A stretch of DNA of 64,000 nucleotides from positions 1 through 64,000 of the forward strand of contig JACPQY010000031.1 of NCBI GenBank assembly GCA_016190245.1, given 5' to 3'. This DNA is from Nitrospirota bacterium (GTDB lineage: Bacteria; JACPQY01). Below are positions 40,189-49,239 of the stretch, piece after piece (positions within the stretch are counted from its first letter, which is position 1; each line of letters opens with the position of its first letter). A model generated the notes under the pieces. That model was not told where the DNA came from. It ran no database searches and saw only the letters and a program-made list of their open reading frames with translations. The position numbers and the translations under genes are program-made.

Positions 40189-43100
40189 TTATCTTACGAG
40201 TGAGAGCACGTCTCCGAGCAGCGTGTCGCTGGTCGTGATGACGCGCGAGTTGGCCTGGAAGGCCCGTTGATTTCTCAGGAGCTGCACGAACTCCGTCGCA
40301 AGGTCCACGTTGCTGAGCTCCAGGGCGCGGGACTGGATCGAGCCGGCGATCCCGGTGTTCGGGTCGTTGATGATCGCGGGGCCCGACTCGAAGGTCTCGG
40401 CCCAGAGGTTGTTGCCCAACGTCCCCAAACCGTGCGGGTTGCGGAAGTTGGCGATCGCCACGCGGGCCAAGGCGAAGGTCTGGCCGTTCGTGTAGAGCCC
40501 GTTCACGGTTCCCGACCGGTCCACCGCGACCCGCAAGAGGGTTCCCGGCGCATACCCGTCCTGGCTCATCGAGTTGACAATGCTCTCCGCATTGAACTGC
40601 GTCGTCCCGTCCAGCCCCGTTCCTGCCTCCTGCGTGGGGGTGCCGAAGTTGAACTTGACACTCTGGTCAGGGTTGGACCCGCTCGCGAAGTCGAAATCCG
40701 TGTAGTCGGAGAACAGACCGTCCAGGAAACCGTACTTCGACATGCCCACTCCGGTGGACTCCGGGTTCTCGGGCGTGACGGAGCTGAAGAGCTTGCCGTC
40801 GCCGTCGAACTTGATGACCCCAGCCGCCTCGATTTCGAGACCGATTCCGACGGCAAACTCACTGGCCAGCGAGTTGGAAGCCGTCCCTGAGGTACTACCG
40901 GCCGCCAGGAGCTTGGTGGACTTGCTCAGGCCGTCGTCGTTGTTCGAGTCTGTCCGGTCGAACCCGAACAGATCGCCAAACCCCACGTCCGTACGGACGC
41001 CCGATGAGGTCGTCTGAACACCGTCAAAGTCGAGTGCGACCGGTTGAGTTGTGCTGTTGTTGGTGAGGGTGAACTTGCCCGTGGTCGAGCTGTAGCTCAC
41101 CGTCACGTTGAGCTGGCTGCTGGCCTCGCTGAGCTTGTCCTCCAGATGCTTGGCCAGCTCAGCACCCGTGTAGCTGCCGGCGGTAAGGTTCATGGATTGG
41201 TAGGTGTCCCCGCTCGCGAAGGACTCGCCGGCGTCCGAGCTCTCGACGGCGAACACGAGGGTATTGTTGTTGTCCGTCACCGTGAACCGTTCCGCGTCAC
41301 CCTGAGAAAGCCCGGCGAACCATTCCCACCGGCGCACCTGGACCTGTTTGCCGGTGGTGCTGTCGGTGGTCGTCTCCATCGCATCCTTCCGGAAATGAAG
41401 CTCGAGGGTGCGCCCGTTGCCGAGGGAATCGTAGACGACGACCGAAGTGGAGAAGTTCGCCGTGTTGGAGGCGTTCCTCGGGTCGAATCGTCCCGCCACC
41501 TCGTCGCTCACGCGAGCCGAGCCCGGATCGTAGTCATCGTTGATGCCGTTGATCGTCAGCCCCGCGGCCAGAGAGACGGGACGGGGCCCCGCGTTGTCAT
41601 CGGTCACAAAACCGATGAGCCTCGCGAACTCGTAGACGCGGCCGGGCGAGATCACGCCGCTCGTCTGGCTGCGGGATACGGCTCCCGGGGCCAGGGAGAG
41701 ATCCGTGGAGCTGCGCGTGAAACCGAAGAGGGCCGGCACCATCTCATCGGTCTTCAGGACCGACCCGGCACCGCTCGTGGTGTTGATGTTCCAGTCGAGC
41801 ACGATGCTGGCTGCGCTGGAGCCTGAATTCCTGAACACGAACTCGCGCGCGCCCTCGTCATAGACGACCTGGATCTGGTTCGCCCCCGTCAGGCCGGAGC
41901 CTCGGATCGCGCTCTGGGCCGCGGCCGCAAGCTCCGTGGGCGTGTAGGTTCCCGTCGCGATCTCGACCCTTTTGGACGTCGAACCGCTGCGGATCACGAG
42001 GCCGCTGTTGAGCGATTGCTCGATCGTCGTGCGATACGTCTGGTACTCCACACTGTTGTAAGGAGCCACATCGCTGTTGACGGTGGTCCCCACGTTGAGG
42101 CTGTCGTTTCCCGTCATTCCGAAAACGCCCTCGGCCGACGTTCGAGCCGCGGCCCAGCCGAGGCGGACGAACGTCGTGCCCGCGCCGAAGCTGTCCAGTT
42201 TCATGCTGTAGCGGCCCGAGATGCTGTCGAAACCGACTGTCCACGCGCCCCCAACCTGGGTTTCAAGCCGGCTCTCGAGGTGGGAGGCCAGGGTCTGAGA
42301 GGTGTAGCTGTTCGTCGCGCCGCCGGGGTTGAGGGAGAGAATCCCGCTTGACGTAACCGCGCCCGTGGTCGTGCTCCCCACGGCGAAACTCAGATAGTTG
42401 TTGATGCCGGGCGTAACGGAGAAGGTGTAGCCGCTGGCATCCGTGGAATTGAGGACGATCTGGAAACGCCCCGCCTCATCGTCGAACGTCACGGCGTAGT
42501 CCTGGACGATTCCGGTCGAGGCTGCCGCCGACTCGAGCGCGGACTCGATCTGCGAGGCGAGCTGGGCCCCGGTGTAGGCGCCGGGTGTGATCGTCGCGGT
42601 GACGGTCTTGTAGACATCCGAGGGATAGCCGACGTTGAGCTGGATAACGTCGTTCTCGCCCTGCACCACGTTGAACCCCGCCACGGTCGAGGTCGAGTCG
42701 AGGTTCACGCCGACTGCCACCTCCGTGGTGGACTTCGGCTGGAGCTCGAAGCGGGTGATCTGAACGTCTTTGGACACACCCATGGACTTGTTTGTCGTGG
42801 CATCCACGTTGAAGCCCTGGAGGCGGTAGCTGTTGGTGTCGATCAGGTATCCGTCTTTGTCGAACCTGAACTGGCCGGCCCGAGTGTAGAAAGTCCCGTT
42901 GCCCGAGGTGGTCTTCTTCACCATAAAGAATCCATTGCCGGAAATGGCCAGGTCGGTGTCCGTCTGCGTGTTCTCGAAGCTCCCCTGGCTGAACTCGTTG
43001 ACCACGCGGGCGATGTTGACGCCGCGGCCAGTGCCGAAGATGTTGTCGAACCGGAAGTCGGCCATGAGGTCTTCGAACAGGACCTGGGACCGCTTGAACC

Positions 43101-43203
43101 CCGACGTGTTGATGTTGGCGATGTTGTTCGAGACAACCGAGAGGCCCCTGCTGTAGGTCGAGAGCGCGGTGGTGCCGATGAAAAACGCTGGAATCCCGAT
43201 CAT
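40189..43203 (-). CDS. flgE: Flagellar hook protein FlgE, extended
   Basis: The N-terminus (FFIGTTALSTYSRGLSVVSNNIANINTSGFKRSQVLFEDL) and C-terminus (ALELSNVDLATEFVQLLRNQRAFQANSRVITTSDTLLGDVLSLVR) are the paired D0 helices of FlgE, and DTDLAISGNGFFMV marks the hook core. At 1,004 residues it is more than twice the usual 400. The extra length comes largely from about four related modules near residues 185-285, 290-365, 400-500 and 645-760, each with YTxxxLAxxxE and a beta-rich tail. The ATG is preceded by AGGAGGTGA, a near-perfect ribosome binding site (43211-43219). Subunits form the rod-to-filament universal joint. Confidence 0.95.
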   Translation of the reverse strand: MIGIPAFFIGTTALSTYSRGLSVVSNNIANINTSGFKRSQVLFEDLMADFRFDNIFGTGRGVNIARVVNEFSQGSFENTQTDTDLAISGNGFFMVKKTTSGNGTFYTRAGQFRFDKDGYLIDTNSYRLQGFNVDATTNKSMGVSKDVQITRFELQPKSTTEVAVGVNLDSTSTVAGFNVVQGENDVIQLNVGYPSDVYKTVTATITPGAYTGAQLASQIESALESAAASTGIVQDYAVTFDDEAGRFQIVLNSTDASGYTFSVTPGINNYLSFAVGSTTTGAVTSSGILSLNPGGATNSYTSQTLASHLESRLETQVGGAWTVGFDSISGRYSMKLDSFGAGTTFVRLGWAAARTSAEGVFGMTGNDSLNVGTTVNSDVAPYNSVEYQTYRTTIEQSLNSGLVIRSGSTSKRVEIATGTYTPTELAAAAQSAIRGSGLTGANQIQVVYDEGAREFVFRNSGSSAASIVLDWNINTTSGAGSVLKTDEMVPALFGFTRSSTDLSLAPGAVSRSQTSGVISPGRVYEFARLIGFVTDDNAGPRPVSLAAGLTINGINDDYDPGSARVSDEVAGRFDPRNASNTANFSTSVVVYDSLGNGRTLELHFRKDAMETTTDSTTGKQVQVRRWEWFAGLSQGDAERFTVTDNNNTLVFAVESSDAGESFASGDTYQSMNLTAGSYTGAELAKHLEDKLSEASSQLNVTVSYSSTTGKFTLTNNSTTQPVALDFDGVQTTSSGVRTDVGFGDLFGFDRTDSNNDDGLSKSTKLLAAGSTSGTASNSLASEFAVGIGLEIEAAGVIKFDGDGKLFSSVTPENPESTGVGMSKYGFLDGLFSDYTDFDFASGSNPDQSVKFNFGTPTQEAGTGLDGTTQFNAESIVNSMSQDGYAPGTLLRVAVDRSGTVNGLYTNGQTFALARVAIANFRNPHGLGTLGNNLWAETFESGPAIINDPNTGIAGSIQSRALELSNVDLATEFVQLLRNQRAFQANSRVITTSDTLLGDVLSLVR

Positions 43204-43284
43204 TTGCCTGTCACCTCCTAGTAACCCCTAGATCTACCCCGCTCCATTGCTCCCACTTGTTATTCGGAAATTTCGAGCAAAGCC

Positions 43285-43974
43285 TTAACTTGGCTCACGA
43301 ATCTCAACAACGTCCTCCAGATACAGATCCTTCCCGCCGGCGCTGAGAATGATGGTCCCGTCCTCCAGCCTTACGGATGTGACGGTGCCTTCCATGTACT
43401 GCTGGACCGGGGCCGGGGTCCCATCCAGCAGGTTCGCCTCGAATCGGATGGTGTAGGTGCCGTCCTCCACGGGCTGTCCCTCCGAATCCGTCCCGTCCCA
43501 GATGATGTCGTGGGTGCCGGTGGTCATGTCCTCGGGGTCCGAGATCGTCATCTCGCGGACGGTCTCGCCCGTGTCCGAGGTGATGAAGAGTTTGAGCTCA
43601 TGGACGTCCTGCGTCAGATCGTAGGTGATCGTCTCCGGCACGCCCTCTGCCACCTCGATCGTGTCGCCCGTGGCCTTCACGGTCTTGCCGAGCAGGCTGG
43701 CCGCCTGGAGGGTGTTCATCGAGGTGAAGAGATCGCTGACCGACGAGAAACTATCGTTGAGGGTGATGAGCTGTTCGAGCTGGCTGAACTGCGCGAGTTG
43801 GCCTGTCATCTCGGTGTCGGTCATCGGCTGAAGGGGATCCTGGTTTTGGAGCTGCGCGAGGAGGAGTGTAAGGAACTGGGTGCGCTGCTCCTCGTTCTGC
43901 GCCTGCTCATCCTTGACGGGTACGACGGGATCGGGTTCGAATTGCGGGATCCCATCCGGAAGTTCGATCGACAT
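43285..43974 (-). CDS. flgD: Flagellar hook assembly scaffold FlgD
   Basis: FlgD caps the growing hook. The N-terminal FLTLLLAQLQNQDPLQPMTDTEMTGQLAQFSQLEQL is the family signature; the C-terminal FLG/Tudor-like region includes DIIWDGTDSEGQPVEDGTYTIRFEA, the FlgD Ig-like (FlgD_ig) domain, followed by the SVRLEDGTIILSAGG section. Start ATG at 43974 is preceded by GGAGGG. It lies 27 bp after the fliK stop and 81 bp before flgE, in the common order fliK-flgD-flgE. Confidence 0.95.
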   Translation of the reverse strand: MSIELPDGIPQFEPDPVVPVKDEQAQNEEQRTQFLTLLLAQLQNQDPLQPMTDTEMTGQLAQFSQLEQLITLNDSFSSVSDLFTSMNTLQAASLLGKTVKATGDTIEVAEGVPETITYDLTQDVHELKLFITSDTGETVREMTISDPEDMTTGTHDIIWDGTDSEGQPVEDGTYTIRFEANLLDGTPAPVQQYMEGTVTSVRLEDGTIILSAGGKDLYLEDVVEIREPS

Positions 43975-44001
43975 GTTTTCCCTCCTATCAGCCCTTTCGC
44001 A

Positions 44002-45690
44002 TCACGCGAACAAGTCCAGTTTCTGGTCCGAGGATGCGGTCACGCCCGTATCCGCGCCCTCGGTTGCTGCCCCATCCGATTCTCCATTCCACCCGCCGGC
44101 CGCCTCGCCACGGCCCTCGCTCAGCCGCCGCCCTTCGCCATGGCCGCCCGCGGCGTCCTGGGCGAATGCCGAGGTCTGGTTCCAATCCCTCTGATCCACC
44201 GAGACCTCCAAGCCTTCGAGCTTGAGCCCCTGCGCCTGGAAGGCGTCCCGGAGGGCCGGGAGATTGCTGTCGAGGAGATTCTTGACCGACTGGTTCTCGG
44301 TATGAATGTTGACGCTCACCTGACCCTCACGGGAGCTGATTTCGATGCGCACCCGTCCCAGGAATTCCGGCTTGAGTTGAATCTCGAGCTTCGATTCGTG
44401 CCGGCCATTCTGCAGGCGCGCCTTGTCAACGATCTGATGGATCAGGTCCCGGCCCAGCTCGCCGCGCGACTGGGGAACAGGCGCCTCCGCGTCGGCCGCG
44501 GCTGTGGCGTCACCGCGCGAGAGCAACACCGATTGGTGGAAGGCCGTCCACGGCTGACCCTGGGTCCCCGCGTCCTGACCGGCCGACCCCTGCGCGGAGC
44601 CGAGAAGCGCCGCCGGTTCCGGTGCGAGCCCGCTGGCCTGCAGGAGGCGAAGATCGGCCGCCGATTTCATGGCCGAATCCCTGTTGCCCTCGGCGAGGAA
44701 CGTTGAGCCGCCCTCGCGATAGGCCTCGTTGCTCATCACGCTGAGTTCGGCTTTGAGATTCTCAGGGGACGCGGCTGCCGCCTGGGGCTGGGTTGCACCC
44801 GGGTCGGCAACATGACGGAGATTCTGAAGGTTGGCTTGCAGCCCCTTCTGCGTACTCGCCTCGGCGTCCGGCTTGGGTCCACCCTGCCGCGCCATGTTCA
44901 AGGCCAGCCGGCGAAGCCGTTCCAGTTCCGCCGGCGTTGTATCGTCTTCCTGGCCCGCTGCCTCCGCCGCGTCGTCCTCAATCAGAGTGGCCAGGGCCGC
45001 ATCGTCCGAGTCGGAAACGAGATCTTCCGTAGACGTCAGCGCGGAGCTACTGGCTCCACCCGCTGGAGGCTCCTCGCCCGCTCCGGCCGCTCCCGCCCGC
45101 GGGGCCTGAAGCTGGGTCTCGCCGTAGGAGGCTTGGCGAACGAGCGCCTGCTGTTCCATCAACGCCGCCTGCTTCTGTTTGAGGAGGGCGGCCAACTCGT
45201 CTTGGGAGATCGCAGCGCCCGCCTGGGTCAGAACAAAACCCCCATCCGTCGCCTGGAGATCGAGGCCGAGGAAGGTCGCAAGCGCCTGGACATCGTCGAG
45301 TCGAGGCGAGTCTTCCGCGACCATGAGCCCCTGGTCCGTCACCTCGATGCCGAGCTGATCCAAAAGCGATTGGAGATCCTCATCCGTGAGTCCCTGCCCG
45401 ACACTTTGGCCAAGCAGTTGATCGAGAAGGGCCAGGAGGGTGTTTCCTCCCTCCGAAGCGGCAGAATTTTCCCCTCCTTGGGGCGAACCGCCGACGGCGG
45501 TCAGCTCTTCCGGATTGAGCTGAAGAGCATTGAATATTTTTCCGAGAACTTGGTCGAACGACCCGAAACCAGAAGAAGATTGAGATGGGGAAGCAGCCTG
45601 TGTGGCGCCACTCGACTCAAGTTTTACGAGGAGCATGTCGAGAGCGGAAATACCTGGCATCGTGCTCAGAGAGCGCAAAGCACGTGCCAC
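44002..45690 (-). CDS. fliK: Flagellar hook-length control protein FliK
   Basis: The N-terminal 400 residues are Ala/Gln/Ser-rich and poorly conserved, as in FliK rulers. The C-terminal substrate-switch domain is clear: LEIQLKPEFLGRVRIEISSREGQVSVNIHTENQSVKNLLDSNLPALRDAFQAQGLKLEGLEVSVD. FliK measures the hook and switches FlhB specificity. A GTG at 45690 is the far start; ATGs at 45660 or 45636 are possible. First of the three hook genes on this strand, 18 bp downstream of the DUF3179 lipoprotein gene, with which it may share a transcript. Confidence 0.9.
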   Translation of the reverse strand: MARALRSLSTMPGISALDMLLVKLESSGATQAASPSQSSSGFGSFDQVLGKIFNALQLNPEELTAVGGSPQGGENSAASEGGNTLLALLDQLLGQSVGQGLTDEDLQSLLDQLGIEVTDQGLMVAEDSPRLDDVQALATFLGLDLQATDGGFVLTQAGAAISQDELAALLKQKQAALMEQQALVRQASYGETQLQAPRAGAAGAGEEPPAGGASSSALTSTEDLVSDSDDAALATLIEDDAAEAAGQEDDTTPAELERLRRLALNMARQGGPKPDAEASTQKGLQANLQNLRHVADPGATQPQAAAASPENLKAELSVMSNEAYREGGSTFLAEGNRDSAMKSAADLRLLQASGLAPEPAALLGSAQGSAGQDAGTQGQPWTAFHQSVLLSRGDATAAADAEAPVPQSRGELGRDLIHQIVDKARLQNGRHESKLEIQLKPEFLGRVRIEISSREGQVSVNIHTENQSVKNLLDSNLPALRDAFQAQGLKLEGLEVSVDQRDWNQTSAFAQDAAGGHGEGRRLSEGRGEAAGGWNGESDGAATEGADTGVTASSDQKLDLFA

Positions 45691-45708
45691 CCCGCGCCGC
45701 GCCTGTGA

Positions 45709-47424
45709 CTACGGCTGCGTCGGGGCCTTCACTTCGAACGTCGTGCCGGCCCCGTTGACCTCCGCCCTGTACACTCTTACCCATCCGGAGTCCGGCATCC
45801 AGAAGATCACGATAGGAATCCGGTCTTCACCCACCTCGTCGTTGATGACGACCATTTCGGCGGAGCGCCGGACGCTGAAGGGATGGCCGTCCACATCCTT
45901 CGTCACCACCTCCGGCGGCGGGCTCGCGGTCTGCCCTTCTTCCGCGGGCGGGGGGGGCTCTGCGAGGAGGAGTTTCCTCTGCGCCCTCACGTCTCGCGGG
46001 AGATAACCCTTCTGGCCGCGAGGGTGAACAATCCCGAGAACGGGTTCCTTGTTCCTCACGTACCCTTCCGCGTCCTCCTTGTCCGCGAAGTGCTCGGGCC
46101 TGGGGTTGCCGATCCGAAAGGTGTCGCGATCGGTCTGGCGGTAGTCCTGGACGCCGTCGGCCGCCCGGTAGGGGTACCGCGTGTAGGCGCGGCGAAACCC
46201 CGTCTGAGCGGAAAGTACACGGGCCTGGGTCTCCCGATCGCCCGTGCGAAACCACTCCTTCCACTTGCCCCACGTGGTGCGAACGGCAGGCACCCCACAA
46301 CCGGAGACGAGACCGGGCTCGGGCGTACGCCGCGGCCCCCGCAGCGCCTGGAATCGAAGGGGGCTCCACCAGTTCTCCTCGAGGCGGTCGTAGAGGATGT
46401 GCGTCGAGTTGAGGAGGTAGCCGGACACGCCGAACGACAGGGCGGCCTCCGCGGAGAGAGCTGAATCGAGCAGCGTGTGGGCATCGGCGAGCGTGCTGTA
46501 GGTCACCGCGAAGCGGCGCCGGAGGCCGTCCTGACCGATGTAGAAGTCGTTGACCACCTCGTGCCACCAGAGGATCTTGAGCGGATAGGCGCGGGGCTCT
46601 CCGTTGACCACCGCACCGATCACCTCGTCCGCATCCCGCAGATACCAGCCCTTTACCCGAAGCATGTCGGATTCGATCGAAGCCCTCTGGTCCGTGCTGA
46701 GAGTGGCCTCGTCCTTCAGAGGGGCAAGATCGACGGCATCGCAGCAGGGCTCGGCGTCGCAGCACTTGGCCGGGGACTTGGGATCCTCCGCCTTCAGGCA
46801 GAGGCGGGACTCCTCGCGCGGGCGGCATTCCACCCAGAGCGAGTCGCGTTCGTCCTGAGCCACAAGCGAGGGGAGGCAGTCCCGTTCCTCGAAACAGCCG
46901 AGGAAGATCGGGTTGAGCGGACCGGATGCGGGATCATCGGGGTCCGCGGGAACGCGCCCGTCGCCCTCGCCGCCGTGGTCCTTGCCGACGAGGAGCGTCA
47001 GGCCCGTGCCGTAATCGTCTTCCGCCCAAGTGTCGAAGTAGTCGGCGCTTCGACGCCGCTTCTCTTCGTCGCTCGATCGAGACCACAAGTCGGCCGTGGG
47101 CCAGACGGTGTTCCACGCGAACCAGTGGGAGGTGATGGACTGTTCGTAGGGCCTGAGCCGGGCGCCTTGATCGGCCGGCGGTCCCTCAGCGGCCCTCCCC
47201 CAGAAATCCCAGACGGTCCCGGTCGCCTTGTCCAGGGCGGAAAAAGCCACGGCCGGGAGCGGAACGCCCTGACCGACCGAGGCGGCGTCCTCCGCGCAGG
47301 ACCCGAACGGGCCGTCGTGGTACGCGCTCGGCCGCGCGGCCCCGCCCCCGCCGCACGCGGAAAGACCCAGAATGGCGAGACAACAGAAAGAAACGGCGGG
47401 CACGCGCGACGGACCGGGAAACAC
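45709..47424 (-). CDS. DUF3179 lipoprotein with Cys-rich insert
   Basis: The signal peptide ends in the lipobox LGLSAC (Cys24), so the protein is likely a lipid-anchored envelope protein. The DUF3179 domain follows from about residue 265 (GAVVNGEPRAYPLKILWWHEVVNDFYI, FAVTYSTLADAH, FGVSGYLLNSTHILYDR, ENWWSPLRFQALRG). A segment at residues 177-228 holds eight Cys, including CCDAEPCCD, which could bind metal or form disulfides and is unusual. DUF3179 proteins have no fixed function. The 5' end is 45 bp from the divergent panE gene. Confidence 0.8.
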   Translation of the reverse strand: MFPGPSRVPAVSFCCLAILGLSACGGGGAARPSAYHDGPFGSCAEDAASVGQGVPLPAVAFSALDKATGTVWDFWGRAAEGPPADQGARLRPYEQSITSHWFAWNTVWPTADLWSRSSDEEKRRRSADYFDTWAEDDYGTGLTLLVGKDHGGEGDGRVPADPDDPASGPLNPIFLGCFEERDCLPSLVAQDERDSLWVECRPREESRLCLKAEDPKSPAKCCDAEPCCDAVDLAPLKDEATLSTDQRASIESDMLRVKGWYLRDADEVIGAVVNGEPRAYPLKILWWHEVVNDFYIGQDGLRRRFAVTYSTLADAHTLLDSALSAEAALSFGVSGYLLNSTHILYDRLEENWWSPLRFQALRGPRRTPEPGLVSGCGVPAVRTTWGKWKEWFRTGDRETQARVLSAQTGFRRAYTRYPYRAADGVQDYRQTDRDTFRIGNPRPEHFADKEDAEGYVRNKEPVLGIVHPRGQKGYLPRDVRAQRKLLLAEPPPPAEEGQTASPPPEVVTKDVDGHPFSVRRSAEMVVINDEVGEDRIPIVIFWMPDSGWVRVYRAEVNGAGTTFEVKAPTQP

Positions 47425-47469
47425 GGGGCTGGATTATACAGGAAGAATCCCGTAACGTGCCTCTCTCGG

Positions 47470-48429
47470 ATGCGGATCGTGATTTTCGGCGCCGGAGCGA
47501 TCGGCTCCGCGATCGGCGCTCACCTCGCGCCGGAGAACGAGGTCACGCTCGTGGGCCGGCCGGCCCACATGGCGGCCATCCGGCGCGACGGCCTCCGGTT
47601 GGAAGGCATCCTCGGCCGGCGGCGAGTGAGACGGCTGGCGGCCGCGGATTCCCTGCCTCACGGAACGCCGTTTGACGCCGCCTTGGTGACGACAAAATCT
47701 TTCGATACAGGCGCGGCAGCCGACCTACTGCGCTCTCTGTCCCCGACTCCGCGCCTCGTGTGCAGCTTCCAGAACGGCCTTGGAAACGCCGACGTGCTTC
47801 GGAAGACGTTCCCGAGAACGCCTGTCGGGCTTGCGCGCGTGATCTTCGGCGCAAAGATCGTCCGGCCCGGGCGTGTTCGCATCACCGTGTTCGGCGCACC
47901 TGTCGAGATCGGTCCCGATCCCCGGCAGTCCCGCCCCCTCTCGGCGCGAGGCCGGCCACTGCTGATCGCCTTGGCCCGATCGCTGGCGCGCGCAGGCCTG
48001 CCCACCGTGTACAACCCGGCCGCGTGGAGGGTTCTGTGGATGAAAGTGCTGTACAACGGCGCCCTCAATCCGCTCAGCGCCCTCTTCGGCCGGACCTACG
48101 GCGAGGTCTGCGAGCACCCGGTCACCCGCGCGATCTGCCTGGACACCCTGCGCGAAGGCTTCGCCGTGGCCGAGGCGGAGGGGGCACGGCTTCCGTTCCG
48201 GTCGGCCGACTCCTTCGTCCGCTACTTCCTGAGCCGGATGCTGCCCCCCACTGCAGCCCACCGGGCGTCCATGTACGAAGACTTGGTTTCGGGAAGGCGG
48301 ACGGAGATCGACGCCTTGTGCGGCGAGATCGTGCGTCGTGCCCGCCGCCACGGCCTCCCCACACCGCAGAACCGCCTCCTCTGGTCGGCGATCAAACAGC
48401 GCGAGGGAGAAGGCCGGAACCGCAGGTGA
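47470..48429 (+). CDS. panE: 2-dehydropantoate 2-reductase
   Basis: The enzyme reduces ketopantoate in pantothenate (CoA) synthesis with NADPH. The ATG at 47470 gives MRIVIFGAGAIGSAIGAHLA, the nucleotide loop. Further marks are ALVTTKSFDT, VCSFQNGLGNADVL (with the catalytic-site Asn), AWRVLWMKVLYNGALNPLSALFG (catalytic Lys and Asn) and TEIDALCGEIVRRARRHGLPTPQN. 319 residues, complete. An upstream extension of the frame is antisense to the DUF3179 gene and not used. Confidence 0.85.
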   Translation: MRIVIFGAGAIGSAIGAHLAPENEVTLVGRPAHMAAIRRDGLRLEGILGRRRVRRLAAADSLPHGTPFDAALVTTKSFDTGAAADLLRSLSPTPRLVCSFQNGLGNADVLRKTFPRTPVGLARVIFGAKIVRPGRVRITVFGAPVEIGPDPRQSRPLSARGRPLLIALARSLARAGLPTVYNPAAWRVLWMKVLYNGALNPLSALFGRTYGEVCEHPVTRAICLDTLREGFAVAEAEGARLPFRSADSFVRYFLSRMLPPTAAHRASMYEDLVSGRRTEIDALCGEIVRRARRHGLPTPQNRLLWSAIKQREGEGRNRR

Positions 48430-48445
48430 GGGGCGGCGGGGCAGG

Positions 48446-49147
48446 CTACGGCCTGTGCTGGCGAGGAAGCAGATCCGCCAACTCACGCAGGTTTCGAAAT
48501 ACGAAGTCGGGAGCGGGGCGCACGCGACCCACGGGGCCCCGCTGGATGAGCGCGGTTCTGAGGCCGAGACGGTGGGCCACACCGAGATCGTACTTCACCC
48601 CGAAGGCGCAGTGCAGCACCTCCTCCGGGCGCGCCGCGGCCACCTCCAGCAGCCGGAGAAAGGGCCTGTCGGAGGGCTTGTAGGCCCTCACGTCCTGCGC
48701 CGCCACAACGGCGTTGAAGAAAACGCCGATGGACCCGAGCGTACGTTCGAGCAGATCCCTGTCCATGTTCGAGACCACGGCCAACAGATAGCGCTCCCGG
48801 AGCTTTTCCAGCGAGGGTCGGACGTCTTCGAACGGCCGCCAGTCGCGCAACCCCTTCACCAGCGCAAGCGATTCGCGCGGGGTCACCGCCATTCCTTTCT
48901 CGCGCAGGAGGCGGCGGAAGCTTTCCTTCAACACCTCGCGATAGGACCGGTACGGATCGAGGAGGTCGTACTGGATCTTCTCCCAGCGCCGGAAGAGCCG
49001 GCCGGCGTCAGCCCGGAGGCGCCTCTTCCGCATCGCCCCGGCCAGCGCTTCCCGAATCCCGCTCTCCCAGTCGATCAGCGTCCCGTAGCAATCGAAACTG
49101 ATCCAGCGGAGGGCGGGGAAAATGGGTCGGTTGGCAGCCGGGATCAT
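48446..49147 (-). CDS. HAD-family hydrolase (haloacid dehalogenase type)
   Basis: Residues 14-25 FDCYGTLIDWES hold the nucleophile Asp motif; AVVSNMDRDLLERTL is motif II (Ser/Thr) and AYKPSDRPFLRLLEVA motif III (Lys). The C-terminal acidic block is VKYDLGVAHRLGLRTALI, with the expected Asp. The cap insertion is alpha-helical, as in dehalogenase/phosphoglycolate-phosphatase types. It follows the degenerate pyrophosphatase gene by 93 bp on the same strand, and its end lies 17 bp from the convergent panE end. Confidence 0.8.
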   Translation of the reverse strand: MIPAANRPIFPALRWISFDCYGTLIDWESGIREALAGAMRKRRLRADAGRLFRRWEKIQYDLLDPYRSYREVLKESFRRLLREKGMAVTPRESLALVKGLRDWRPFEDVRPSLEKLRERYLLAVVSNMDRDLLERTLGSIGVFFNAVVAAQDVRAYKPSDRPFLRLLEVAAARPEEVLHCAFGVKYDLGVAHRLGLRTALIQRGPVGRVRPAPDFVFRNLRELADLLPRQHRP

Positions 49148-49239
49148 GGTCCGGGGTCAGGCTTGATTTTGCATTCTGTGCGGTTCCCGGCAAGCGGGGT
49201 CGAAGTGTATGGGTGTGGTGGTTTCCAAGTACGCGATCC

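Noticed and set aside
46477-47469. 330-codon upstream extension of the panE frame
   Set aside because: It is antisense to the DUF3179 lipoprotein gene and lacks any domain; panE starts naturally at the NAD(P) loop at 47470.
49148-49239. Possible mobile-element end (GTCAGGCTTGATTTTGCATTC) before the degenerate pyrophosphatase end
   Set aside because: Resembles repeats I associate with REP-type elements, but there is no second end, target duplication or transposase.
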